Part shown: positions 52,423-61,263 of the stretch, one piece after another | Layout of the letters: the number at the start of each line of letters is the position of its first letter | Position numbering within the stretch: position 1 is the stretch's first letter | From: CAYTSA01 sp964440345 | GTDB taxonomy: Bacteria; Desulfobacterota; Desulfovibrionia; Desulfovibrionales; Desulfovibrionaceae | Direction of reading: 5' to 3' | Assembly: GCA_964440345.1 (NCBI GenBank) | Contig: CAYTSA010000001.1 | Location: forward strand, 92,754 to 156,753 | Length of the DNA: 64,000 nucleotides | Program-made: the position numbers and the translations under genes | Notes under the pieces: model-generated | The model's database searches: none | What the model saw: only the letters and a program-made list of their open reading frames with translations | What the model was told of the DNA's origin: nothing

Positions 52423-53583
52423 TTACGGGCACACGGATTCATAGAATGCGTAGTTGCCCTCGTCGTTGATCTTGACCACCACGGCGCACTTGATGGGGTC
52501 GCCTTCAGGGGTGAAAGTCATGTTGCCGGTGATGCCTTCGAAGTCCTTAATGGATCCCATGGCTTCCATGATGGCGGCGCGGTCTTTTTTCAGGTCGCCG
52601 GACAGGCCCTTGGTGTTCTTGACGGCTTCAACCATCAGCCGGATGGAGTCCCATGTAAGGGCGGCCACGTCGTCCGGGGTGGAGCCGTAAGTGGCGGCGT
52701 ACTTGTCGATGAATTCCTTGGTTGCGCCTTTGGCGCCGGCCGCGGCGTAGTGGGTGGAGAAGAAGTAGCCTTTGCAGGCGTCGCCGCAAAGCCCCATAAG
52801 GTCGCCGGAGCCCCAGGAGTCGGAACCCATGATGGGCTTGGTCCAGCCCAGGGACTTGGCCTGGCGGACGATGAGCGGCACTTCGTTGTAGTACTGGGGA
52901 ACGAACAGGACCTCGGCGCCGGAGCTGACGATGTTGGTCAGCTGGGCAGAGAAGTCAACATCCTTGGTGGTGAAGGTTTCAAAGGCGACCACGGAACCTT
53001 TGCCGTGGATTTCTTCAAAGGCGGCCTTGAAGTATTCAGCCAGGCCCTTGGGGTAGTCGCTGGCTATGTCGTAGAGCACAGCGGCCTTTTTGGCGCCGAA
53101 TTCTTCAGTGGCGAACTTGGCTGCGACAGGGCCTTGAAAAGGGTCAAGAAAGCAGCCGCGAAAAACATAAGGCCGGTCTTGGGTAGTGTTGGGGTTGGTG
53201 GACCAGGGAGAAATCATGGGGGTGGAGTAGTTGTTGGACACTTCGCCTGCGGGCACAGCCTGTTTGGAGGATTGGGGCCCGATGATAGCCAGGACTTCGT
53301 CTTCGGTGATCAGCTTGGTGGCGGCTTTCACTGCGGATTCAGCCTTGGATTCGTTGTCGTCGTAGACAAATTCGAGCATGTATTTTTCGCCGCCCACGTC
53401 CACGCCGCCGGCGTCGTTAATTTGCTTTTTATACATCTCAGCAGCGTTTTTGGAAGATTCGCCCACGTCCGGAATATCGCCGGTAAGGGGAATATTGAAC
53501 CCGATAGTCAGGGTTTTGGCGGCGTAGGCCGGCGCAACCGCCAATAAAAGAACTGCAAGGGCCAGAAAACAAATTTTTCTCAT
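52423..53583 (-). CDS. livK: Branched-chain amino-acid-binding periplasmic protein LivK/LivJ-like
   Basis: Type I periplasmic binding protein of 386 aa. The signal peptide is clear (MRKICFLALAVLLLAVAPAYA, cleavage after AYA). The mature start TLTIGFNIPLTGDIPDVGESSKNAAEMYKKQIND is the receptor-family N-terminus. AIIGPQSSKQAVPAGEVSNNYSTPMISPWSTNP forms the ligand pocket region. AGGAGGAG lies upstream of the ATG, the strongest ribosome binding site in the region, which agrees with high expression. It is first of livKHMGF; binding of Leu/Ile/Val is assumed from the operon, although other ligands are known for this family. Confidence 0.94.
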   Translation of the reverse strand: MRKICFLALAVLLLAVAPAYAAKTLTIGFNIPLTGDIPDVGESSKNAAEMYKKQINDAGGVDVGGEKYMLEFVYDDNESKAESAVKAATKLITEDEVLAIIGPQSSKQAVPAGEVSNNYSTPMISPWSTNPNTTQDRPYVFRGCFLDPFQGPVAAKFATEEFGAKKAAVLYDIASDYPKGLAEYFKAAFEEIHGKGSVVAFETFTTKDVDFSAQLTNIVSSGAEVLFVPQYYNEVPLIVRQAKSLGWTKPIMGSDSWGSGDLMGLCGDACKGYFFSTHYAAAGAKGATKEFIDKYAATYGSTPDDVAALTWDSIRLMVEAVKNTKGLSGDLKKDRAAIMEAMGSIKDFEGITGNMTFTPEGDPIKCAVVVKINDEGNYAFYESVCP

Positions 53584-53888
53584 GACGCTCCTCCTGCGAA
53601 ATTAAGGTTTTCCCCAGAACGTCGGGATACCGTGTGGTACATGATTTTTTCCAAAATTGAAATCCCTTCGTCACCCAACTGTAAAAAAAATGATATTTTG
53701 ATTGAATTTCAGACTGTTACAGTACGGTTACGCAGCTTCATACAGCTCATGCGCTTCCTCAAGACGCCCAGGATACGCCATGCCTCATTGTTACAGTCAC
53801 TTGCGTTGACTTTGCCGCTGAGCCCGAGTAACGTCCTCGTTCCAAGACCAGCACTGCAACCTGTAGCAGGCTTTATGGCGCAAATAGT
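53584..53888. other. Spacer between livK and the 131-aa ORF
   Basis: Holds the livK leader and presumably its promoter on the minus strand; I see no convincing pair of hexamers. TTTTTTTTACAG and AATTTTGGAAAAAATC tracts make it AT-rich near livK, and it becomes GC-rich toward 53850. No RNA gene is evident. Confidence 0.4.
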
Positions 53889-54284
53889 ATGGCTCTACTA
53901 GGCAAAACTTTCACAGAAACAGATATCGCTTCCAATAAACTGGGCAAAATGAAACGCTACACTTTGCCCAGGGCTCAGCTATCTATTAACTTCAAAGGAA
54001 AACTGCTTAGTTTTTATAGAGAAGATGCAGAAAATTCTGGTCAAATTACGTACATGGCAACATATGTAGATACTATTGCTCTATTCAAAACAGAAAAAGA
54101 ACAATATCTCGTCTATTACCAACTTAACAACGTCGAAGACAACCCTCCCACTAACAGAAAATCACACGTCAAAGTGCTGTCCAGCCTTGCCGAAGTCGAA
54201 TCATTCTTACAGCGGATGCAGTACGCGAATAAAAATTCGTATCACTCTATCATTTTGAGCGATGCCCGGAAATTTGACGTATAG
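53889..54284 (+). CDS. Hypothetical protein (orphan, AT-rich)
   Basis: Frame of 131 codons on the opposite strand to everything around it. No signal peptide, membrane segment or Cys motif. Sequence is mixed alpha/beta and rich in Lys, Asn, Ser and Tyr (TEKEQYLVYYQLNNVEDNPP), and its G+C content is clearly lower than livK's. No good ribosome binding site precedes the ATG. The DNA-level composition and isolation suggest a recently acquired or fast-evolving gene. Family unknown. It converges on the MerR-like regulator with a 53-base gap. Confidence 0.55.
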   Translation: MALLGKTFTETDIASNKLGKMKRYTLPRAQLSINFKGKLLSFYREDAENSGQITYMATYVDTIALFKTEKEQYLVYYQLNNVEDNPPTNRKSHVKVLSSLAEVESFLQRMQYANKNSYHSIILSDARKFDV

Positions 54285-54337
54285 CTGCAACCATCGCTAC
54301 ACCATACTCGTACATCGCAGACTGCGGTGAAGATGCA

Positions 54338-55411
54338 TCACGACCGCATGGATTTGATGAATGCATAAAGATTTGCCGGGGGCTGTTCAGCGCCGTCCTT
54401 TACCAACCGTGTAAGCATAGCGACGTTGTTGCCTTTTGGCGTGGTGGTTTGCTCTGTTTCCAAAGCGTAGGACTGCGGTCGCAGTGTCTGGGCTTGCTGG
54501 GCAGACACCCGCCAGCCATGCGGCGTCTGTTCCCACGATATATCAAAGTGTTTCGGCGCCGGGTGCGCTTTCTGCAACAACTGTATGAAGTCGTTCAGAG
54601 AAAAATGGCCTTCAGATTTACCGGCAACGCCTAAAAATTCATCAGAGGATTGAATGACCAGCGGGAGATTTCCATACGCAGAGTCCGGGGTTGCGCCTTG
54701 TGGTCCCACTTTTTGAGGCTTTCTGCTTTCCCCTGGCCTGGATGCTGCAACGTTCTTGGCTGGCTGTTCTGCTGCATCCGCCAATGTTTCAAACACATAT
54801 TCGGCCTTGCCGCCATAGGCGTTCTGCACGGTGACGCGCTTTCGCGAGCTTGCGGCCTGAAGCGGCTCCGGAGGATATTCCTGAGGGTGAAGAGACGCCC
54901 GGCGCAAGCCAGACACCACCCGGCGCAACCCCAGCAACTGATCTGACCAGGCTTTCTTCAGATCGTCCACACTGTTTGCCATGGCCGTATCCTTTGCCTC
55001 GCTTCGCTGCACAAACTCAGCCAACACGGCGTGCAGAGCGCCGATACTGCGGTTGGCTTCTTCTTGTACGTCCGCCAGCCGGTCAAGTCTCTGCAGCAGG
55101 GCCTGCTCCCAGCCGGCGGGGGGCGCTGCTTTCGCAGACGAACCGGCGCTTACCGATTTAGAATATACATTTATAACATCAGGAAATTCTTTTTTAAGCT
55201 TGGCTCTTACTTCACTTACCGATAAGTCATTTTGAAACGAGTCGCGGATGGTGCGGCAGATGTCCATGGCGAGCGGTTTGAACCGGAGAGGCTTGCCCCG
55301 ACTGTGGACAGGAATGAAGTCGCCAAACTTTCGGCGATAACTTTTAATGGTCGTTTCCGATATGCCAAGTTCTTGAGCCAAATCTCTGTGCGTCACTGTT
55401 TCGTCAGCCAT
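54338..55411 (-). CDS. MerR-like HTH protein with long C-terminal region
   Basis: Protein of 357 aa. Residues about 7-70 form a winged HTH of MerR type (THRDLAQELGISETTIKSYR, then a PLRFKPLAMDICRTIRDSF segment). A helical stretch follows (ALLQRLDRLADVQEEANRSIGALHAVLAEFVQ, a likely coiled coil). The C-terminal 120 residues are a separate domain with no recognised signature. The ligand and targets are unknown. It lies 103 bases upstream of the TPR lipoprotein gene in the same orientation, near the gyrase genes; a similar regulator sits near gyrA in Desulfovibrio as I recall, but this was not checked. Confidence 0.78.
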   Translation of the reverse strand: MADETVTHRDLAQELGISETTIKSYRRKFGDFIPVHSRGKPLRFKPLAMDICRTIRDSFQNDLSVSEVRAKLKKEFPDVINVYSKSVSAGSSAKAAPPAGWEQALLQRLDRLADVQEEANRSIGALHAVLAEFVQRSEAKDTAMANSVDDLKKAWSDQLLGLRRVVSGLRRASLHPQEYPPEPLQAASSRKRVTVQNAYGGKAEYVFETLADAAEQPAKNVAASRPGESRKPQKVGPQGATPDSAYGNLPLVIQSSDEFLGVAGKSEGHFSLNDFIQLLQKAHPAPKHFDISWEQTPHGWRVSAQQAQTLRPQSYALETEQTTTPKGNNVAMLTRLVKDGAEQPPANLYAFIKSMRS

Positions 55412-55514
55412 CGTAATGCACTAAGTCCTCAAGCAAAGGGTTGCGTACAAAAAGACGGCTTATCGATAAGGCAAAAAGGACGTCCATGTCAACAGAGCGA
55501 ATGGGACAATATTG

Positions 55515-56396
55515 CTATTTCTTCTGCAGAAACTTTAGACGAGCGTCAACGACAAGGGGATTAGGGTAGTCGTCGCGGATGGATTTGAGCACGTCGGCGG
55601 CTTCCTCTATCTTGCCGGCTCTCTCGAATATATCTGCCAGCAACAAGCCGCCGACTGCTTTGCGCTCAGCGCTCACGCCGTCCATTTGCATGATTTCCTG
55701 CAGCGATTGCCGGGCCTGTTCCCAGTTATGCATGTAGCTGTCCGCCTGGGCCATAACGTACAGGCATTCACCGTGCATGTCCGGCTCAGGATTTAAGGCA
55801 ATGCACTCCTGAGCTGCTTGCCGGGAAAGATCATACTCGTGTTTGCGCAGGTACAGTTTGGCTTTTTTCCAATGCGTCTTGGTAAGTAATGCAGGGTCAA
55901 TATTTTCTAATAATTGTATTTTTTTGTATATTTCTAAAGATTGATCCCATTGTTGCCGGGATTCATACACTTCGGCAAGACGTTTAAGCAGCTCCAAAGC
56001 TCTTGCTGGGGAATCGCCGAATTCCAAGTGCATTGCTTCCAGGTAGCTGGCTGCCTGGCGCCACTGGTCGTGCATCAAGGCAATGTCCAGTAACCGGCTC
56101 CATGCGTCCCAGCGGTGTTTGCCTTGGGGCGATGTCTGTAAATAGGATTCAAACAACTGCTCGGCCTTAAAAAAATGGCCGGCGGCGTAAGCTTGCCGCG
56201 CCTGCTCCATCAGCTGCACATCTTCCTTTTTCTCTGCAGAACAGCCGACGATGAGGCATAACCACCCAAGGCACAGCGCAAGACACAGCGCAAGTCCCCA
56301 TTTTGCCAGCGCTGTTGATCGTAACCCATCCGGAATTCTGGGCGCTCTCCACGCCCAAAATTCCAATTCTGCATGGCCTGTGTTTATTTTTTGCAT
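55515..56396 (-). CDS. TPR-repeat lipoprotein downstream of gyrA
   Basis: Protein of 293 aa. A hydrophobic segment (LALCLALCLGWLCLIVGC) ends with a lipobox, Cys52 as the lipidated residue. The N-terminal 30 residues before it are long for a signal peptide, so the true start may be internal. The mature part is a run of tetratricopeptide-like helices (AYAAGHFFKAEQLFESYLQ, LAEVYESRQQWDQSLEIYKK, ECLYVMAQADSYMHNWEQAR, ADIFERAGKIEEAADVLKSI). It begins 13 bases inside the end of gyrA and so may be translated as part of the gyrA transcript. A periplasmic scaffold role is inferred, with no known partner. Confidence 0.82.
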   Translation of the reverse strand: MQKINTGHAELEFWAWRAPRIPDGLRSTALAKWGLALCLALCLGWLCLIVGCSAEKKEDVQLMEQARQAYAAGHFFKAEQLFESYLQTSPQGKHRWDAWSRLLDIALMHDQWRQAASYLEAMHLEFGDSPARALELLKRLAEVYESRQQWDQSLEIYKKIQLLENIDPALLTKTHWKKAKLYLRKHEYDLSRQAAQECIALNPEPDMHGECLYVMAQADSYMHNWEQARQSLQEIMQMDGVSAERKAVGGLLLADIFERAGKIEEAADVLKSIRDDYPNPLVVDARLKFLQKK

Positions 56397-58816
56397 AGTC
56401 CGGCTTCGTCCGCCACCAAGTCAAAGCCGGCAACGTGTCCGCCTTCGTCAAGCCGGACTACCCGAACGCCCTGGGTGGCGCGACCCACCAGGCTAATTTC
56501 ATCCACAGAAGTACGAATGATCTTGTTGCCGGAAGTGAGCAGCACTACTTCGTCGTGGTCATTAACAGCCATGGCGCCAATAACGTCCCCGGTTTTGGAG
56601 GTGACTTTCATGTTAATGATGCCTTTGCCGCCGCGGCTCTGGCGCCTGTACAAATCCAGAGAGGTGCGTTTCCCAAAGCCATGCTGGGAAATGGTCAACA
56701 CCTCGGCCCCGGTTTCCTGCCCCACAACAACGCCGGACACCACGGTATCCGTGGATCGCAAGGAGATGCCTTTGACGCCGGCGGCGGCCCGGCCGGTTGG
56801 CCGCACTTCGTCAAGCGTAAACCGTATGGACAAGCCTTTGGCCGTGGCCAGAACTATCTCGTTGACCGTGTTCACTTCCCGGACCATCATCAGCTCGTCT
56901 TCCGGCTTAAGCCCCACGGCGATGAGGCCGTTGCGGCGTATGTTTTTGTACAGCTCCACAGCGGACCGCTTGACCATGCCCCGCTTGGTGACAAAGAGAA
57001 AATACCTGTCCGGCAGAAATTCGCGTATGGTCAACGCCGTGGCGACCCATTCGTCTTTTTCCAGTGGCAGCAGGTTGGCTATATGAGTGCCCCGGGCTGT
57101 ACGGCTTCCTTCCGGCACCTGGTGCACTTTCAGCTGATGCATGCGGCCCCGGTTGGTAAAGAGCAGCAAAAACTGATGGTTGGTGGTGGTGCAAAAGTTT
57201 GAGACAAAATCGCCGTCTGAGGTTTGCACGCCAAAAATGCCTTTGCCCCCCCGCTTCTGCGCCTGGTAGTTGTCCAGGGTGGTGCGCTTCACATAGCCCC
57301 GGCGGGAGAGCGTGAACACTACGTCTTCGTCTGGGATAAGGTCTTCAATGTCGATGTCGTCCGGGTCCTGGGGCAAAATCTCTGTTTTGCGCGGTGTGGC
57401 AAAAGTTTTTTTCAGCTCGTCCAGCTCATCGCGAATAACGCCTTTAAGCACTTCCTCGTTCTCCAGAATGGACTTGAAGTACTCTATCTTTTTCAATAAT
57501 TCCTGGTATTCTTCGAGAATTTTTTCGCTTTCCAGATTGGTGAGACGCTGCAGCCGCATGTCCAGAATGGCCTGGGCCTGAACCGAGGAAAGCTCGAAGT
57601 GCTGCATGAGCTTATCTTTGGCCTCAGCCGGGGTGGCGGAGTTGCGGATGAGGGCCACAATGGCGTCAATGTTGTCCAGGGCCACGCGCAACCCTTCGAG
57701 TATGTGCGCCCGGTCCTCGGATTTTTTCAGGTCGTAGCGGGTGCGGCGCAGGATGACTTCGCGCCGGTGCCGCAGAAAATGCTCCAGAATGGTTTTCAGG
57801 TTGAGCAACTGCGGCCTGTTGTCCACAACAGCCAGCATGTTGAAGCCAAAAGAAGTCTCCAGCGGGGTGAACTTGTACAGCGCGTTCACCACTATGTCGG
57901 AAATGGTTCCTCTCTTCAGGTCAAGAACGATGCGGATGCCTTTGCGGTCGGATTCGTCGCGCAGATCGGTCACGCCCTCGAGCTTCCGTTCGTTGACCAG
58001 GGCGGCTATCTTTTCCACTAGCGTGGATTTGTTCAGTGCGTAAGGAATTTGCGTGACCACCAGCGATTCCTTGCCGCCTTTGCGCTCCTCCACGTGCATT
58101 TTGCCGCGCACCTTCACGGAGCCGCGGCCGGTGGCGTATGCTTCCTGCAGACCGCGTCCGCCGTAGACAAGGGCCCCCGTGGGAAAATCCGGGCCTGTTA
58201 CGTGCTGCATCAAGTCTTCAGCGCTGCATTGCGGGTTCTCGAGCACTTCTTGCAAGCCGTCCACCAGCTCGCCCAAATTGTGCGGCGGAATGTTGGTGGC
58301 CATGCCCACAGCAATGCCGGAAGACCCGTTTAAAAGCAGGTTTGGCGCCTTGGTGGGTAAAACAACCGGCTCTTTGAGCGTTTCGTCGTAGTTGGGACGA
58401 AAATCCACTGTATTTTTTTCAATATCAGCCAGAAATTCGCTGGAGAGCCTGGCCATGCGAACCTCGGTATACCGCATGGCCGCTGCAGCATCGCCGTCAA
58501 TGGAGCCAAAGTTCCCCTGCCCGTCCACCAGCGGATCGCGCATGGAAAAATTCTGGGCCATGCGAACCAAAGCGTCGTACACAGCGCTGTCGCCGTGGGG
58601 GTGGTATTTACCTATGACGTCCCCGACAATACGGGCAGACTTTTTGTACGCCCGGTTGTAGGTGTTGCCCAGGTCGTGCATGGCGTAGAGGATGCGTCTG
58701 TGTACGGGCTTGAGGCCGTCGCGCACGTCTGGCAGCGCCCGGCCGATGATAACGCTGAGAGAATATTCAAGATACGACTTTTGAATTTCCTTTTCAATAC
58801 TGACTGAGTTGATCAC
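56384..58816 (-). CDS. gyrA: DNA gyrase subunit A
   Basis: GyrA of 810 aa. The catalytic tyrosine is Tyr116 in AAMRYTEVRMARLS. The quinolone-resistance region HPHGDSAVYDALVRMAQ has Ser77 and Asp81, the sensitive-type residues. The C-terminal DNA-wrapping domain has several beta-pinwheel blades and its GyrA box QKRGGKGI is at about residue 530. Length is a little shorter than E. coli GyrA. With GyrB it introduces negative supercoils. The gene ends inside the TPR lipoprotein start by 13 bases. Confidence 0.98.
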   Translation of the reverse strand: MINSVSIEKEIQKSYLEYSLSVIIGRALPDVRDGLKPVHRRILYAMHDLGNTYNRAYKKSARIVGDVIGKYHPHGDSAVYDALVRMAQNFSMRDPLVDGQGNFGSIDGDAAAAMRYTEVRMARLSSEFLADIEKNTVDFRPNYDETLKEPVVLPTKAPNLLLNGSSGIAVGMATNIPPHNLGELVDGLQEVLENPQCSAEDLMQHVTGPDFPTGALVYGGRGLQEAYATGRGSVKVRGKMHVEERKGGKESLVVTQIPYALNKSTLVEKIAALVNERKLEGVTDLRDESDRKGIRIVLDLKRGTISDIVVNALYKFTPLETSFGFNMLAVVDNRPQLLNLKTILEHFLRHRREVILRRTRYDLKKSEDRAHILEGLRVALDNIDAIVALIRNSATPAEAKDKLMQHFELSSVQAQAILDMRLQRLTNLESEKILEEYQELLKKIEYFKSILENEEVLKGVIRDELDELKKTFATPRKTEILPQDPDDIDIEDLIPDEDVVFTLSRRGYVKRTTLDNYQAQKRGGKGIFGVQTSDGDFVSNFCTTTNHQFLLLFTNRGRMHQLKVHQVPEGSRTARGTHIANLLPLEKDEWVATALTIREFLPDRYFLFVTKRGMVKRSAVELYKNIRRNGLIAVGLKPEDELMMVREVNTVNEIVLATAKGLSIRFTLDEVRPTGRAAAGVKGISLRSTDTVVSGVVVGQETGAEVLTISQHGFGKRTSLDLYRRQSRGGKGIINMKVTSKTGDVIGAMAVNDHDEVVLLTSGNKIIRTSVDEISLVGRATQGVRVVRLDEGGHVAGFDLVADEAGLCKK

Positions 58817-58862
58817 TCGTTTTATCCTTTGAGAATTTTTCTGAAGAATTATTATATAAAGC

Positions 58863-61262
58863 CTAGATATCCAGCTCGTCCACCATCAGGGCGTTGCGCT
58901 CTATGAACTCGCGTCTGGGCTCTACTTTATCGCCCATCAACTGGGAGAATATGTCATCGGCTTCCACTGCGTCTTCCACAGAGACCCGAAGCAAGTTGCG
59001 CACTTCTGGATTCATAGTGGTCTCCCACAGCTGATCCGGGTTCATTTCACCTAAACCTTTGTAGCGTTGAATGGATACGCCTTTGCGTGCTTCAGCTAGA
59101 ATGGATTCAAGCAGGTTCAGCAATCCCTCCACATGCTCCTCATCATCTTTCTTGCTCACGGTGAAGGACAAGCCTTGGCAGCTTGTTTTGATCAGGGTGT
59201 ATACTTCGCTGGCCTGCTTGTAGAGCCGGGAGTTGAAAAACTCCACGCCCAAACGGGTGAGGTGGCGGTTCTTGTCACGGATGTCCAGGTAAGTCCGGAC
59301 TTCCACTTCGTCTTCTTCAGTGTGAATTTCTGCGCCGTAGCCCCATGCCTGCATGTGCTCCAGAAAACCGTCACCCCCGCGCTCTTCAAAAGCTGTGGGG
59401 GTCACTTTGCCTTCGTGTTCCAGCATGGCTAGAAACATGTCCTGGTCCACGCCCAGGTTGGCCGCCTCAACTGTCTTGTCTTTGATGAGCTGGGCGCCTT
59501 TGAGCAGCTCCCGCAGCTCTACACCCTGATATTCCATGGAGCTGGCCGCAGACACAGACATGCTGTTGGTCACCCGCTCCATAAGAAACAAGTTCATCTC
59601 TTCCTCGTCGCTCAGATAGCGCTCCACGCCCTTGCCGTGCACCCGGTAGAGCGGAGGTTGCGCTATGTACAGATAGCCTTTATCAATGAGTTCGGCGTAC
59701 TGGCGATAAAAGAAGGTCAGCAACAGGGTGCGGATATGTGCGCCGTCCACGTCTGCGTCTGTCATGATGACGACTTTGTGGTAGCGCAGTTTGGTCAGGT
59801 CTACCTCGTCTTCGCCAATGCCTGCGCCCATAGCTGTAATAAGCGCCTTTATCTCCTTGTTGGAGAGCATCTTGTCGAAGCGGGTTTTTTCCACATTGAG
59901 AATTTTGCCGCGCAGGGGAAGGATGGCCTGAAATTTCGGGTCCCTTCCCTGTTTGGCGGAGCCTCCGGCCGAGTCGCCCTCAACAATGAACAATTCGCTC
60001 TCATCCGGGCTTTTAGATTGGCAGTCAGCCAGTTTGCCGGGCAGGGCGTTGTCTGTCAGGGCGCCTTTACGCCGCACCAGATCTTTGGCCTTGCGGGCGG
60101 CTTCGCGCGCTCTGGCTGCGTCCACCACCTTTTCAACTATGAGCTTGGCGTCCTTTGGATTCTCAGTAAAAAACAAGGAGAGCTTTTCGTAGACCAGGGC
60201 GGAAACCAAGCCGGTCACTTCGCTGTTTCCCAGCTTGGTTTTGGTCTGGCCTTCAAACTGGGGCATGGGCAGTTTAACGCTGACCACGGAGGTGAGGCCT
60301 TCGCGCACGTCTTCTCCGCTCAGCTTTTCCTTGAGCTTCTTGGGTAGATCTGCGCCGGAAATATACGTATTCAAGGCTCTGGTGAGCGCAGTTTTAAAGC
60401 CCACCAGGTGCGTCCCGCCTTCTTTGGTGCGGATGTTGTTGGCAAAGGTGAGCACGTTTTCTTTGTAGCCTGTGTTGTACTGCAGGGCGAACTCCATTGC
60501 CACGTTGTCCACCTCGCCTGTGCCGCTGATTATTTCATGCACGGTGGACTGGCCTGCGTTCATATCCTTGACAAAACGGTTGATTCCCCCATCGAATTTG
60601 AAGGAATCTTTTTGCGAAGTGCGCTCGTCGCTAAATTCTATTTCCAGTCCGCTGTTCAGATATGCGAGTTCTTCAAAGCGCTTGCGCAACGTGTCGTAGC
60701 TGAACTGGTTGGTTTCAAATATTTCTTCATCTGGCCGGAAACGGATGAAAGTGCCAGTCTGTTCGCTTTCACCAACCACTTCCAGATCGTTCATGGGAAC
60801 GCCGCGTTCATACCGTTGTCGGTGTTTTTTACCTTCGCGGTGGACCACCACTTCCAGATATTCAGACAAGGCGTTGACCACAGAGACGCCAACGCCGTGC
60901 AAGCCGCCGGAGACTTTGTACGAATCGTTATCGAATTTGCCGCCAGCGTGGAGCACAGTCATGACCACTTCTACAGCCGGACGATTATTTTTGGGGTGCA
61001 ATCCCACAGGGATTCCGCGTCCGTTGTCTGAAACGGTGGCCGAATTGTCCAGGTGGATTTTAACAATAATTTTGTCGCAATACCCGGCCATGGCTTCGTC
61101 CACGGAGTTGTCCACAACTTCGTAGACCAGGTGGTGCAGCCCGCGAATGTCCGTGCTGCCTATGTACATAGCCGGCCGCTTGCGCACGGCGGAGAGGCCC
61201 TCCATTATGGTAATGGATTCGGCCCCGTATCCTGTTGGTTTGGGCGTGTTTTCCTCAGTCAT
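58863..61262 (-). CDS. gyrB: DNA gyrase subunit B
   Basis: GyrB of 799 aa. GHKL ATPase motifs are present in the N-terminal domain: EVVDNSVDEAMAGYC, DNGRGIPVGLHP and GGLHGVGVSVVNALSE. The TOPRIM domain carries LFIVEGDSAGGSAKQGRDPKFQAILPLRGKILNVEK and MTDADVDGAHIRTLLLTFFYR, with the acidic metal-binding residues intact. The C-terminus is complete (RYKGLGEMNPDQLWETTMNPE). It begins 1 base after the dnaN stop and is followed by gyrA 46 bases on, the typical order next to dnaA. Confidence 0.98.
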   Translation of the reverse strand: MTEENTPKPTGYGAESITIMEGLSAVRKRPAMYIGSTDIRGLHHLVYEVVDNSVDEAMAGYCDKIIVKIHLDNSATVSDNGRGIPVGLHPKNNRPAVEVVMTVLHAGGKFDNDSYKVSGGLHGVGVSVVNALSEYLEVVVHREGKKHRQRYERGVPMNDLEVVGESEQTGTFIRFRPDEEIFETNQFSYDTLRKRFEELAYLNSGLEIEFSDERTSQKDSFKFDGGINRFVKDMNAGQSTVHEIISGTGEVDNVAMEFALQYNTGYKENVLTFANNIRTKEGGTHLVGFKTALTRALNTYISGADLPKKLKEKLSGEDVREGLTSVVSVKLPMPQFEGQTKTKLGNSEVTGLVSALVYEKLSLFFTENPKDAKLIVEKVVDAARAREAARKAKDLVRRKGALTDNALPGKLADCQSKSPDESELFIVEGDSAGGSAKQGRDPKFQAILPLRGKILNVEKTRFDKMLSNKEIKALITAMGAGIGEDEVDLTKLRYHKVVIMTDADVDGAHIRTLLLTFFYRQYAELIDKGYLYIAQPPLYRVHGKGVERYLSDEEEMNLFLMERVTNSMSVSAASSMEYQGVELRELLKGAQLIKDKTVEAANLGVDQDMFLAMLEHEGKVTPTAFEERGGDGFLEHMQAWGYGAEIHTEEDEVEVRTYLDIRDKNRHLTRLGVEFFNSRLYKQASEVYTLIKTSCQGLSFTVSKKDDEEHVEGLLNLLESILAEARKGVSIQRYKGLGEMNPDQLWETTMNPEVRNLLRVSVEDAVEADDIFSQLMGDKVEPRREFIERNALMVDELDI

Positions 61263-61263
61263 T

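Noticed and set aside
52363..53547. 394-codon plus-strand frame opposite livK
   Set aside because: Antisense shadow of a well-supported secreted binding protein; Gly/Val-rich composition typical of such frames in GC-rich DNA.
53631..53660. Sigma54-type -24/-12 element (GTGGTACATGATTTTTT)
   Set aside because: The -12 TTGC part is missing and the distance to the 131-aa ORF is over 200 bases.
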